Source of the DNA: Clostridium_AD sp937920395
GTDB taxonomy: Bacteria > Bacillota > Clostridia > Clostridiales > Clostridiaceae
Assembly: GCA_052274345.1 (NCBI GenBank)
Contig: DAVZGP010000005.1
Location: forward strand, 1-64,000
Reading direction: 5' to 3'
DNA: 64,000 nucleotides
In this document: piece after piece, positions 25,992 through 34,671 of the stretch
How the letters are laid out: the number at the start of each line of letters is the position of its first letter
Position numbering within the stretch: the stretch's first letter is position 1
The notes under the pieces: generated by a model
Told to the model about the DNA's origin: nothing
Seen by the model: only the letters and a program-made list of their open reading frames with translations
Databases searched by the model: none
Program-made: the position numbers and the translations under genes

Positions 25992-27065
25992 ATGAGTTTT
26001 CAATTACCGAAGTTTGTATCGCCAGATTTTTCGCAGAGTTTTTTTATGAGCGCACCGGATGCTAAAGTAGAGGAAGTTAAGAAAGATGGAGTTGCACCGA
26101 TTGGCTTTATAATAACTTCTATATTTCCTGAATATTTTAAAATTAAAGGGGAGTGGGTGCTTCCAATTCAAACATCCATCGAATGCACTGCAGTTGTTCG
26201 TGGTAACAATACTGTAGAAATTGTGGAATTTAGAAATCTTAAAACACATGATAAAGTTGTTTTAGGTAAATGCACGGATGGAAGAGAGGGTGTATATAAG
26301 CATACTAGTGGATTTGATAATTTACCTAAGGTAGGATTAGGTAGATCTGTCGAATCCTCATTTTCAAGGGATTATAAGGAGTTATATGAGTTACTAGAAT
26401 ATGAAAAAGAAAATAATGGATATATCGTTTGGGTTCTAGGACCAGCTGTTGTTTTTGATTATGATACTAGAGCAGCGCTATCCTCGCTTTGCTCCAATGG
26501 ATATGTTGATTCTCTTATGGCTGGGAATGCTATGGCAACTCATGATTTAGAGGGTGGGTTATTAGGGACAGCCCTTGGTCAAAATATATATACGCAAGAA
26601 TCTGTACCAATGGGTCATTATAACCATTTAGATCTAATAAATGAGGCCAGACGGGCAGGCTCTATAGAAGAATTACTTGATGAAGGAAATATAAAAGATG
26701 GATTTATGAAAACCTGCATGGAGAAGAAAATACCTATAGTACTTGTTGGGTCTATAAGAGATGATGGGCCACTTCCACCGGTTTATCATGAGGTATCTTG
26801 TGGACTTGATGCTATGAAGAAAGAAACAGATAAAGCTACAGTGATAATTTGTCTTGCTACTATTCTTCACTCAGTTGCGACTGCAAACTTGACTTCATCT
26901 TATAAAGTTGTAAATGGAAAAGTAAGACCAATATATTTTTACTGCGTAGACATTTCTGAATATGCAGTTAATCAAGTATCGGTTGCTAGAGAATATATAG
27001 GTATTAAAACGATAGTTACTAATGTTCAAGATTTTGTAGTAAAAGTTCAAAAAAATTTATGTTAA
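25992..27065 (+). CDS. TIGR00300 family protein, ornithine-cyclodeaminase-like (copy 1)
   Basis: A 357-residue protein matching the TIGR00300 (LOR/SDH) family from memory: GNAMATHDLE at 178-187, the GHYNHLDLINEARRAGSIEE stretch at 208-227, SIRDDGPLPP at 254-263, and a Rossmann-like end with CVDIS and a final IKTIVTNVQDF. Archaeal and cyanobacterial relatives (ArgZ/AgrE type) turn ornithine into proline with NAD, some also acting on arginine. The N-terminal arginine-dihydrolase domain of AgrE is absent. AAAGGGGGG precedes the start. A diverged, frameshifted second copy follows 46 bases downstream, suggesting tandem duplication. Confidence 0.78.
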   Translation: MSFQLPKFVSPDFSQSFFMSAPDAKVEEVKKDGVAPIGFIITSIFPEYFKIKGEWVLPIQTSIECTAVVRGNNTVEIVEFRNLKTHDKVVLGKCTDGREGVYKHTSGFDNLPKVGLGRSVESSFSRDYKELYELLEYEKENNGYIVWVLGPAVVFDYDTRAALSSLCSNGYVDSLMAGNAMATHDLEGGLLGTALGQNIYTQESVPMGHYNHLDLINEARRAGSIEELLDEGNIKDGFMKTCMEKKIPIVLVGSIRDDGPLPPVYHEVSCGLDAMKKETDKATVIICLATILHSVATANLTSSYKVVNGKVRPIYFYCVDISEYAVNQVSVAREYIGIKTIVTNVQDFVVKVQKNLC

Positions 27066-27111
27066 AGATATGCTAATATAAATTAACATATCAGTTAGGG
27101 GGAGATTTTAA

Positions 27112-28196
27112 ATGGCATTTGAGCTGCCAAAGTTTACATCACCAGATTTCGGACATGAGTTTTTTATTAATGCTCCAGATTGTAAAATCAAAAAAGTAAT
27201 TAAAGAAGGGGTTGCACATATTGGTTATCATGCATTATCAATATATCCTGAGTATTTTAAAATAAAAGGCAATTGGATACTCGCGAGTGAAAGTCGTATG
27301 GATAGTGTTGCAATTGTTACTCCTAGTGGGGGTATAGATGTTGTGGAATTTAGAAATTTAAAAATTGGAGATAATGTTGTATTAGGAAGATCTGAAGATG
27401 GAAGTGAAGGCATATATATGTATACTGAAGGTTTTATTACTCACAAGGAAAATGTTGATACCTTTGCATTTAGAACTGGTAGATCAAGAGAAACAGCATT
27501 TTCTAAAGATTACGATGAATTATATAAGATTATGCAATATGAAAAGGACCATGCGGGGAAAATAGTTTGGGTTTTAGGACCCTCAATTGCTTTAGATCAC
27601 GAATCAAGAGCTGCATTTACATCAATTGTAGAAAATGGGTATGCTCAAGCTGTTTTATCTGGAAATAACTTTGCTACTATGATTTAGAAGAAGCAATGTT
27701 CAAAACAGTTTCAGGTCAGGAAACTTTTGAGTCACGTGCAACTGCTCATTATAACTATATTGCAACTATAAATGAAGCCAGAAGAATAGGATCGCTCAAA
27801 GGATTAATAAATTCAGGGGTAGTTAAAGATGGTATATTAAAAGCTTGCCAGGAAAATGATGTTCCTGTAGTACTTGCCAGCAGTATAAGAGATAGATATA
27901 CATTGCCCGATGTTTATGATAATGTGTATGAATCTCAAGATGCTATGAGGAAACATACTAGAAATGCAACTATGCTCATATGTTTATCATCAGTACTACA
28001 TACGATAGCTGCAGGAAATATGACTCCATCATACACTGTAAAAGATGGTGTTGTTAGGCCAGTATATATATATTCTATTGACATACAAGAGTTCTCTGTT
28101 AATAAATTATCCGACAGAGGAACATTAGAAGTTAAGACATTGGTTACAAATGTTCAAAATTTTATAACAAATGTAGCTAGAGGATTAATAAAATAA
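27112..28196 (+). pseudogene. TIGR00300 family gene, copy 2, broken by one lost base
   Basis: The second member of the tandem pair, clearly homologous to copy 1 along its whole length. Frame 1 (27112-27687) runs to GNNFATMI and stops; the matching remainder from LEEAMFKTVSGQ to the end is open in another frame to 28196. Adding one base at 27678/27679 restores ATHDLEEA, exactly the motif of copy 1. Hence one deletion, not gene fission. The motif SIRDDGP of copy 1 is SIRDRYT here, so the copy may already have diverged in function. AGGGGGAG precedes ATG 27112. Confidence 0.85.
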
Positions 28197-28236
28197 TGTT
28201 TACTATGATGTTTGTAGAATTGATAAGTAGATACAA

Positions 28237-28262
28237 ATAGGAGGCCTTTACAGGCTTCCTAT
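28237..28262 (+). terminator. Hairpin between convergent genes
   Basis: ATAGGAGGCCT pairs with AGGCTTCCTAT (one G-T pair) around a 4-base loop. No good T tract follows, so the terminator call is moderate. It lies 41 bases after the second TIGR00300 gene. Confidence 0.5.
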
Positions 28263-28276
28263 AGGTTTGTAAAAAT

Positions 28277-28899
28277 TTATTCCCTCATTAGAATTGTATC
28301 AAGTGCTTCGAAGCTGCTATAGCCTAGAGATATGATTTTTCTTTTATGGCCTTTTTCAAGAATAACTGTTGGATAACTGTCTACCTTCAATTGTTTGCTT
28401 TTTTTAAAGTATTTAAGAGTTTCTTCATACAATAATTGTGAAGTGAATTTTTTTCGAATTCTTCTTTAGAAATACCAAAACTTTCGGCAATTCTAGTATA
28501 AACAGTAATATCATTCAGATCTTCGCCGTTTACAAAAAATGCTTTTTGAATTTGTTGTAAAAAATCAAATGCCATATCTTTATTTGATTTTTGAAAGAGA
28601 ACAATTGCCTTTGCTCCTGGCAAACTATCTAGAACTCTATCACCGTTGTCTAATACATTTTTATATGCTTCACCAAAGTATACACTAGTTAATTCCTCTA
28701 TTGAAACAGTGATATTTTTTATATATCCACCAAAAAAAGTGTCTGCCACTATAGCAAGATTATCTCCCCACATAGCACTGGGTATTATTTCAAAATCAAA
28801 TTTGTCCTTATGTTTTTCGTGGATTTTAGTAATCACATCATTAAACCCATAACACCACCCGCAAATTGTATCCATAACATAATATATTTTTTTTTTCAT
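28277..28899 (-). pseudogene. DsbA-family thiol oxidoreductase gene with one-base frameshift
   Basis: Thioredoxin-fold protein of the DsbA/FrnE group. The active site is CGWC at residues 13-16 of MKKKIYYVMDTICGWC, and an inserted helical domain follows. The first frame ends early at 28387. The rest of the fold, including the cis-proline stretch KVDSYPTVILEKG and the end DTILMRE, is open in the next frame to TAA 28277. The switch falls at a run of seven A (28448-28454 on the plus strand shows T7), where one more A restores the frame. So this is a slippage mutation or a homopolymer read error. Without it the protein would be about 207 residues. Confidence 0.83.
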
Positions 28900-29300
28900 A
28901 TTTTGTACCCCCTAAAGTATTAGTGTTGTGTAACATTATCTAATATTATTGTGATTTATCTGTTTAAACCATAGCATAAATCATGTGAACAACACTTTGA
29001 CTAGTATTATACCAATCTATTCTGCGTTGCAAGTAAAGTTATATACCTAATTAATTCATAAGACATAGTTTGTCCTTCTATTGTTAATTACATTTTTCCT
29101 ATATATTATAACATATTACAAATAATAGAAATATTTTTTTATTTTGGTATAAGTTAAAGGTTAATATAAAAAACAGATATAATCGACTATTCTTGTCGTT
29201 TCTTTCGTTTATGACATAAAAGAGTAATTTAGAGAAGTCTATTATAAAACTTTATTTAATATAATATTTAAAAGAATTATGTTGAAAAGGTAGGGAATAA
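28900..29300. other. Intergenic region holding the first palindrome copy
   Basis: It separates the DsbA-like gene and the unknown gene at 29301, which diverge. A TATAAT-like box for the minus strand lies near 29010. The palindrome repeat is at 29208-29220, and a TATAAT for the plus strand at about 29260-29270. No gene seen. Confidence 0.5.
29208..29220. promoter_or_regulatory. Palindromic operator candidate, copy 1
   Basis: TTTATGACATAAA is a perfect 6-1-6 dyad. It lies within a longer near-repeat (29201-29236) that occurs again at 30311-30346, each about 100 bases before a gene start. It may be the site of a dimeric repressor. Confidence 0.5.
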
Positions 29301-30287
29301 ATGAAATCTATAAAATTAAATAAGAATAAAGTTCTTCAAATTATTATTGGGGTATTAACAGTTTTATTATTAACGTTAGTTATTTTTATTGTATATCATC
29401 AAAATAGAACTCCTATAGAGATAACAATGGGAGGACGGTTTTATAAACAAGTTAGTGATAGTGAAGGGAAAGACTTTGATAAATATTTTAGACCATCAAA
29501 ATTACCATCTATTAATGATAGGTTTAATGGTTTTAATTTTTTTGATAAGTTCTACGATAAAAAGCCTTCTGAAATTATATTGCAAAGTAACCTTTTTAAA
29601 ACTCCAGAGGATACAATAATTAATTATTTCAGCGTATTAAGGCAAGCAGCGAATCCAATAGAAGGGAAAAGTGCGGGTTGCGGAACACTTGGATACGCAC
29701 AAATACCGTATCCTGTGGCATATAATTTTTTATCGTCTGAATATAGAGGAAAGTTGAATTATACTGAGTACCTTAAATCTTTTGAAAATATTCTTCACAT
29801 AAATCTAATAAAACTAAAAAAAGTTCCTGAGTTAAATAATAATTTAAATACAATGAAATATTTTGTTGAGATCGAAATTATGAAAGGCACAGAAGAAAAT
29901 ATCTCTAATTTTGCTTATTATTATGCGTTTATTGAAATATCAAAAGAAGGCAATTTGTACAAGATTTCTGATACCCAATTTTTTGGAGAGGATTTTTTAT
30001 GTGCACCTTATCATGGGTGGAGTCATAATGCTGAATTTGTAGTGGATATTAAATATGGGGATTGGTGTAAACTTGTAAAGGAAAGATATCCAACAAAACA
30101 AGAAGGGTATGTAAAGAATATATATTTCAAAGGTACAGAGGGTAATGATTATAAGTTCGTATTTTTTCAATTAACTAATGATACTGATATAGAGATTGCA
30201 CAATATAAAAAAGATGTTAAGGGGAATTGGAATTTAATAAAGATTGACCCAGAAAAATGTTTAGAGAAAAAAATATCTAGTAATTAA
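29301..30287 (+). CDS. Membrane-anchored extracellular protein of unknown function
   Basis: A 328-residue protein I do not recognise. A basic start (KSIKLNKNK) is followed by one hydrophobic helix (about 12-32), and the rest is polar, so most of it should lie outside the membrane as a tethered domain. It carries a few cysteines (AGCGTLG near 130, FLCAPYHGWSH near 230) but no known catalytic motif. GAAAAGG precedes the start. It is flanked by two copies of the TTTATGACATAAA palindrome, shared with the downstream ABC transporter, which suggests joint regulation. Confidence 0.65.
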   Translation: MKSIKLNKNKVLQIIIGVLTVLLLTLVIFIVYHQNRTPIEITMGGRFYKQVSDSEGKDFDKYFRPSKLPSINDRFNGFNFFDKFYDKKPSEIILQSNLFKTPEDTIINYFSVLRQAANPIEGKSAGCGTLGYAQIPYPVAYNFLSSEYRGKLNYTEYLKSFENILHINLIKLKKVPELNNNLNTMKYFVEIEIMKGTEENISNFAYYYAFIEISKEGNLYKISDTQFFGEDFLCAPYHGWSHNAEFVVDIKYGDWCKLVKERYPTKQEGYVKNIYFKGTEGNDYKFVFFQLTNDTDIEIAQYKKDVKGNWNLIKIDPEKCLEKKISSN

Positions 30288-30317
30288 AAAAGCATTCCAA
30301 ATTTACGATTTCTTCCG

Positions 30318-30330
30318 TTTATGACATAAA
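30318..30330. promoter_or_regulatory. Palindromic operator candidate, copy 2
   Basis: A second perfect TTTATGACATAAA, 119 bases before the natA-like start and about 18 bases upstream of a TTGACT -35-like box. About 27 of 36 surrounding bases match copy 1. Confidence 0.5.
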
Positions 30331-30448
30331 GGAGGCATTTAAGAATATTTGACTTGTATTGTATCTTTTTATAGGTTAAGGTTTAGACAATGATAGATAA
30401 ATAATAAGTATTTTTAAATTACAATATTTTACAGAGGGAGGAATTAAA

Positions 30449-31177
30449 TTGTTAGAGGTAAAAAACCTTACTAAAAAATTTAAAAATTTTACAGCGGTGG
30501 ATGGAGTTTCGTTTGAAGTTAATAAGGGCGAAATACTAGGTCTTATTGGAGAAAATGGAGCCGGAAAAACAACTATAATGAGAATGCTTGCAACTATGCT
30601 TAAGGTAACAGCGGGAGAAGGAAAAATTGCAGGGCATGATTTAGTGAAAGAACCTGAGAATATTCGAGGAGAAATTGGGATTTTATTTGGTGGAGAGGTA
30701 GGCCTATATGACAGGCTTACAGCAAGAGAAAATATAATGTATTTTGCCCAATTGAATGGTATGAGCGAGATTGATGCAAAAAAAAGTATTGAAGAACTTG
30801 TGTGCGAGCTTGAAATGAGTGAATTTATAGATAAAAGGGTAGGTAAATTCTCAAGAGGTATGAAACAAAAGGTAGCAATTGCAAGAAGCATTGTACATAA
30901 GCCTTCAGTTATGTTATTTGATGAACCAAGTACTGGCCTTGATGTTTCTGCCACAAGACTTATTCAAGATTTTATATTTAACTGTAAGTCAGAAGGTAAG
31001 GCTATAGTTTTTTCAAGTCACAGCATGGTAGAGGTTGAAAAGCTTTGTGATAGAGTCGTAATAATCCATAAGGGGAAAGTTGTGGAGCAAGGGACAATAA
31101 GTGCACTTAAAAGTAAATATAATAATGAAGATATGGAAGATATTTTTGTGAAACTTATAGGGGGTAGTCATGAATAA
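30449..31177 (+). CDS. natA: ABC transporter ATP-binding protein (NatA-like)
   Basis: ATPase of a two-gene export system. Walker A GENGAGKTT is at 34-42, followed by a Q-loop region, signature FSRGMKQKVAIAR near 132-144, and Walker B VMLFDEPSTGLD near 150-161. The usual signature LSGG is FSRG here, as in NatA and related exporters. The start is TTG 30449 behind GGGAGG. It overlaps the permease gene by 8 bases. NatAB pumps Na+ out in Bacillus; other substrates are possible. The operator-like palindrome upstream may regulate it. Confidence 0.9.
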   Translation: MLEVKNLTKKFKNFTAVDGVSFEVNKGEILGLIGENGAGKTTIMRMLATMLKVTAGEGKIAGHDLVKEPENIRGEIGILFGGEVGLYDRLTARENIMYFAQLNGMSEIDAKKSIEELVCELEMSEFIDKRVGKFSRGMKQKVAIARSIVHKPSVMLFDEPSTGLDVSATRLIQDFIFNCKSEGKAIVFSSHSMVEVEKLCDRVVIIHKGKVVEQGTISALKSKYNNEDMEDIFVKLIGGSHE

Positions 31178-32354
31178 ATTAGTTAGTGTAATATTACTAA
31201 AAGAACTTAAGGACATGCTTAGAGATAAAAAGACAATAATAGTAAGTTTGCTTATTCCTCTTTTGTTAATGCCAGTACTTAGTTTTATTATGGGGAAAAC
31301 TATGAATAGCGCACAGGATGATGTTAATCAAAATACTAAGATTGTAATGTCCGATAAGGGTAATAGTAGCCTAGGTAAAATATTAAAAAAAGACAAATCT
31401 ATAAAATTTATAAGTGGCACTGATGGACAAGGAGCAGTAAAGGCTGGAAAGGCACTACTGTTTGTGGAAATACCAAAGGATTTTGATGCATCTATTTCAA
31501 AAGATAATAATTCTGGTATAAAGATTTTTTACGATAATACAAGTCAAAAATCATCAATTGCGCTTAGTAAGGTAACTGTTATAATAGATGAATTAAGTAA
31601 AGAAATAGTGGGAAGTAGGTTAACAAAAAGGAATATTGATATAAAGATATTGACACCAATAACAGTTGCTAAAACAAGTTTTCAAAAGGAAGAAAATGCA
31701 GAGGGACAGATAATACTCGGAATGCTTATTCCTATATTTGTGCTTCTTTATAGTGCAACGGGGACTATTGCAGCAGCAACAGATTTAGGAGCGGGTGAGA
31801 AGGAACGTGGAACACTTGAACCACTTTTAACTACCAAAGCTGGAAGACATTATATATTAACAGGAAAACTCTATGCAATAACAATAATGGGTTTTATAGT
31901 ATCAGTATGTTCGATGATTGGACTGATAGTCTCAATGAAAATTCCTGGTGGGATGTTTGGAAATGGAAGTACGGCAATTGGGCTAAGTTATAAAGCAATT
32001 GCACTTATTGGAGTAATAACAATAATAACAACAATGTTTTTCGGTGCGCTTGAACTAGCTGTAAGTATATATGCTCGTTCTTTTAAGGAAGCTCAAACTT
32101 ATTTGACACCATTTTCAATTGTTCCTATATTTGCTGCTTATGGAACTATGTATATGGATGCTAAAAACATACCTTTTCTTTATTTCAACATACCGCTACT
32201 TAGTGTAAGTTCAGTGGTTAAGGAACTTACAAGTGGAATTTACAATTATGGTCATATAGGAATAACGATAGGATGGGCTATAATTTATACAATAGCGGCT
32301 ATTATATTTGCAAGACATATGTTTAATAAAGAAAGTGTAATATTTAGATCTTAA
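31170..32354 (+). CDS. natB: ABC transporter permease (NatB-like)
   Basis: A 394-residue ABC-2 type permease. One helix at about 20-40 is followed by a large outside domain (about 45-175) and then five or six further helices, the layout of NatB/YhaP-like permeases. The region GAGEKERGTLEPLLTTKAG near 207-225 is the conserved cytoplasmic coupling stretch of this family. It overlaps natA by 8 bases and is followed by a strong terminator. Together the two would form a Na+ or drug exporter. Confidence 0.9.
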   Translation: MNKLVSVILLKELKDMLRDKKTIIVSLLIPLLLMPVLSFIMGKTMNSAQDDVNQNTKIVMSDKGNSSLGKILKKDKSIKFISGTDGQGAVKAGKALLFVEIPKDFDASISKDNNSGIKIFYDNTSQKSSIALSKVTVIIDELSKEIVGSRLTKRNIDIKILTPITVAKTSFQKEENAEGQIILGMLIPIFVLLYSATGTIAAATDLGAGEKERGTLEPLLTTKAGRHYILTGKLYAITIMGFIVSVCSMIGLIVSMKIPGGMFGNGSTAIGLSYKAIALIGVITIITTMFFGALELAVSIYARSFKEAQTYLTPFSIVPIFAAYGTMYMDAKNIPFLYFNIPLLSVSSVVKELTSGIYNYGHIGITIGWAIIYTIAAIIFARHMFNKESVIFRS

Positions 32355-32405
32355 TAATTTAAACTATTAGTTATTTCATTAACTAATATTATTATTTTAC
32401 ATGTT

Positions 32406-32441
32406 AAAAACAGTCATGTTAAGGCAATATGACTGTTTTTA
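32406..32441 (+). terminator. Terminator of the natAB operon
   Basis: A 12-bp perfect stem, AAAAACAGTCAT with ATGACTGTTTTT, around an 11-base loop, running into T. Confidence 0.87.
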
Positions 32442-32510
32442 TAATTATTTTATTTTTATTACTCTGGGTTTTAAGAAAATATTATCATTAATTTCAAACT
32501 AGATGATATG

Positions 32511-33597
32511 TTATTGTGTAAGTACTATTGTATTTTTGTAATCTACAATAAAAGGTTCACCTTTTTTCATTAAAATATGACTAGAACTATAAGGTTTACC
32601 ATCCACGGTGATATAAACTTTTTTCACCATATAATAATCACCCAATGTATTAGTAATGCATTGAAGTATCTGACTTTCGTAAGTACTGCTAGTATTCATT
32701 TCTTGCGTGAATTCTTTTGAAAAGTCCACGTATACCATACTATCTTTATTTAAATAAAGACTCCTTATTCTTGTATTAGTACTAATTAATTTTCCTAAAT
32801 TCTTATTTGGAGATTCTTTCAAATAATTTTCAAATAGTTTTTTTGTTATATCATTTGTATGAAAAAATAGTTTTTTGTCTGTAACATAATCCATACTATT
32901 GTTTGCATTTTGGATAATAGAATTTAACTGTTTGAACAAATGGTAATGATTTGTCTATCTTATTTAGTGAAGAACTTACTTCACCATTATTTGCGTATAA
33001 GGTCTTAATTAATCCAACATTGGCTGCATAATAATCTTTGGTTGTATTTTTCTTTCTTACAGTTGTAACCTCTATACATTTATAACTAGCTAATGGAGTT
33101 TTTATAGTGGCATTAACATTGGTTATACTTCGTTTGCTACCATCTTTCAATGTCCAAAAATTACCTTTAGTAAGTGGTTGTTTTAATAAAATTTCAGGGC
33201 TATTACTAACTTGCGAAGTAAAATTTTCCCTATAATAAATCTCGTTTTTTGAAGATATAAGTCTTAATTCTCCATCTTTATTTTCGAGCACTTTTATTGA
33301 TTCTGTATCACCATTGTTAACTATAATTTGTTCTCGGTTCCCTATTAAATATTCCACATAGATGGAAGAAGTATTATATTCGGTGCCATAACCAGTGTAT
33401 ATATATTTTATGTTTTTTTCAAAAGGATAGTAATCATCTATCGTAGTTGTAGGCTTAGTCAACTTTGAATTGTCAGCTTTAGGTGCTGTGCTACTTGGGT
33501 TATCTGAAATCGTACTTTTAATGGCTGATACTTTTTTAAAACCAGGTAGTAAAACAAATATAATAATAATTAATAAAACACGGATATTTTTTTTCAT
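32511..33597 (-). pseudogene. GerMN-domain spore/germination protein gene split by a one-base insertion
   Basis: A secreted or lipid-linked protein related to GerM, which helps spore assembly and germination. Frame 1 starts at ATG 33597 with a signal peptide (to about residue 25) and a Ser/Thr linker, then a beta domain up to FVQTVKFYYP, where it hits a stop at 32896. The GerMN domain continues in another frame (NANNSMDYVTDKKLFFH... to TAA 32511). Removing one A from the AAAA at 32908-32911 joins the two as FYYPNANNSM, the usual GerMN order. Intact length would be about 361 residues. Confidence 0.8.
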
Positions 33598-33774
33598 ACA
33601 AGCTTATACCTCCTGTTTACCTTTTTATATAAATTCAAAATCACACTGATAGCATTCCCATTACTATTAGTTATTATAATACCTGATTTGCTAAATAAGG
33701 AAATATAAATTATATTCTCACAAGTATTATAAATAAGACGTATAATATAACATCAAATATTAAGGAGATAGATT

Positions 33775-34482
33775 ATGCATAAACATAAAATTAATAGACA
33801 TGAAGATGTAGGCCCAACTAATGTATATCCATGTTTTGTTAGCAGCAATTCACCTACATCTTTTAATCCTATAAGTGTATATCCGAGCATTGATAAAACT
33901 GTGGTTGTAGGTCCTTTCTCTAGTATTATAGGTGATGTTAAAATTTGCAAAGAAGTATTTATTGCGTGTAATGTAGCACTTAGAGCTGATGAAGGTACAC
34001 CATTTTATATTGGATATAAAACTAATATTCAAGATGGAGTAATATTACATGGGTTAAAAAATATGAAATTTACTGTTGATAATAAAGGGTATTCTATTTA
34101 TATAGGAAATGAAGTTAGTATTGCTCACGGAGCAATAATACATGGTCCATGTATTATTGGAGATAGAACTTTTATTGGATTTAACGTTATTGTTTTTAAT
34201 TCTATTGTAGAAGAAGGTTGTTACATTGATTTGGGAGCGATTGTTACAGATGGAGTGCGAATCTCAGCTAATAGGTATGTTCCTGCTGGAGTTATAATAA
34301 ATACTCAAGAAAAAGCTAATGCTTTAGGAATGGTATCACAAAGTAATGAGGAGTTCACAAAAGAAGTAATAAAATCAAATGTTGAACTTTCACAAGCTTA
34401 TTCACTAAAATTTGGTGATACTAAATGTAGTTGTGGCATTTGTTGTAGTAGGGACACTTTTGAAAAGCTAGAAAATAAATAA
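33775..34482 (+). CDS. Gamma-class carbonic anhydrase-like protein
   Basis: A left-handed beta-helix protein of the Cam/CamH group that hydrates CO2 as a trimer. The three zinc histidines are visible: H92 in VILHGL, and H118 and H123 in SIAHGAIIHG. The conserved Arg is R70 in ALRADEG. Hexapeptide repeats run from about 40 to 175, and a helical C-terminus follows. An extra Cys-rich end (CSCGICC at about 219-225) is unusual. The proton-shuttle loop of Cam seems absent, as in CamH. At 235 residues it is complete. Ribosome site AAGGAGAT. Single gene. Confidence 0.88.
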   Translation: MHKHKINRHEDVGPTNVYPCFVSSNSPTSFNPISVYPSIDKTVVVGPFSSIIGDVKICKEVFIACNVALRADEGTPFYIGYKTNIQDGVILHGLKNMKFTVDNKGYSIYIGNEVSIAHGAIIHGPCIIGDRTFIGFNVIVFNSIVEEGCYIDLGAIVTDGVRISANRYVPAGVIINTQEKANALGMVSQSNEEFTKEVIKSNVELSQAYSLKFGDTKCSCGICCSRDTFEKLENK

Positions 34483-34671
34483 TAGTATATAAATTGTAGA
34501 ATCAAAGACAAGCTATGTATATTATTAGATATCTGATATAATAGAAACAAAAGTCCGAATATTTTGAAAAGACCAGTATAATGATGGGGTAATCTTATTC
34601 AATGAAAAACAAATTTAAGACTGTTAACAGTACATTAGGTAATTATTCACATGATGAAGAGGAGGATTATT

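Noticed and set aside
30376..30954. A 192-codon minus-strand ORF across the natA gene
   Set aside because: It lies opposite a well-conserved ABC ATPase and reads as the typical antisense shadow of one.
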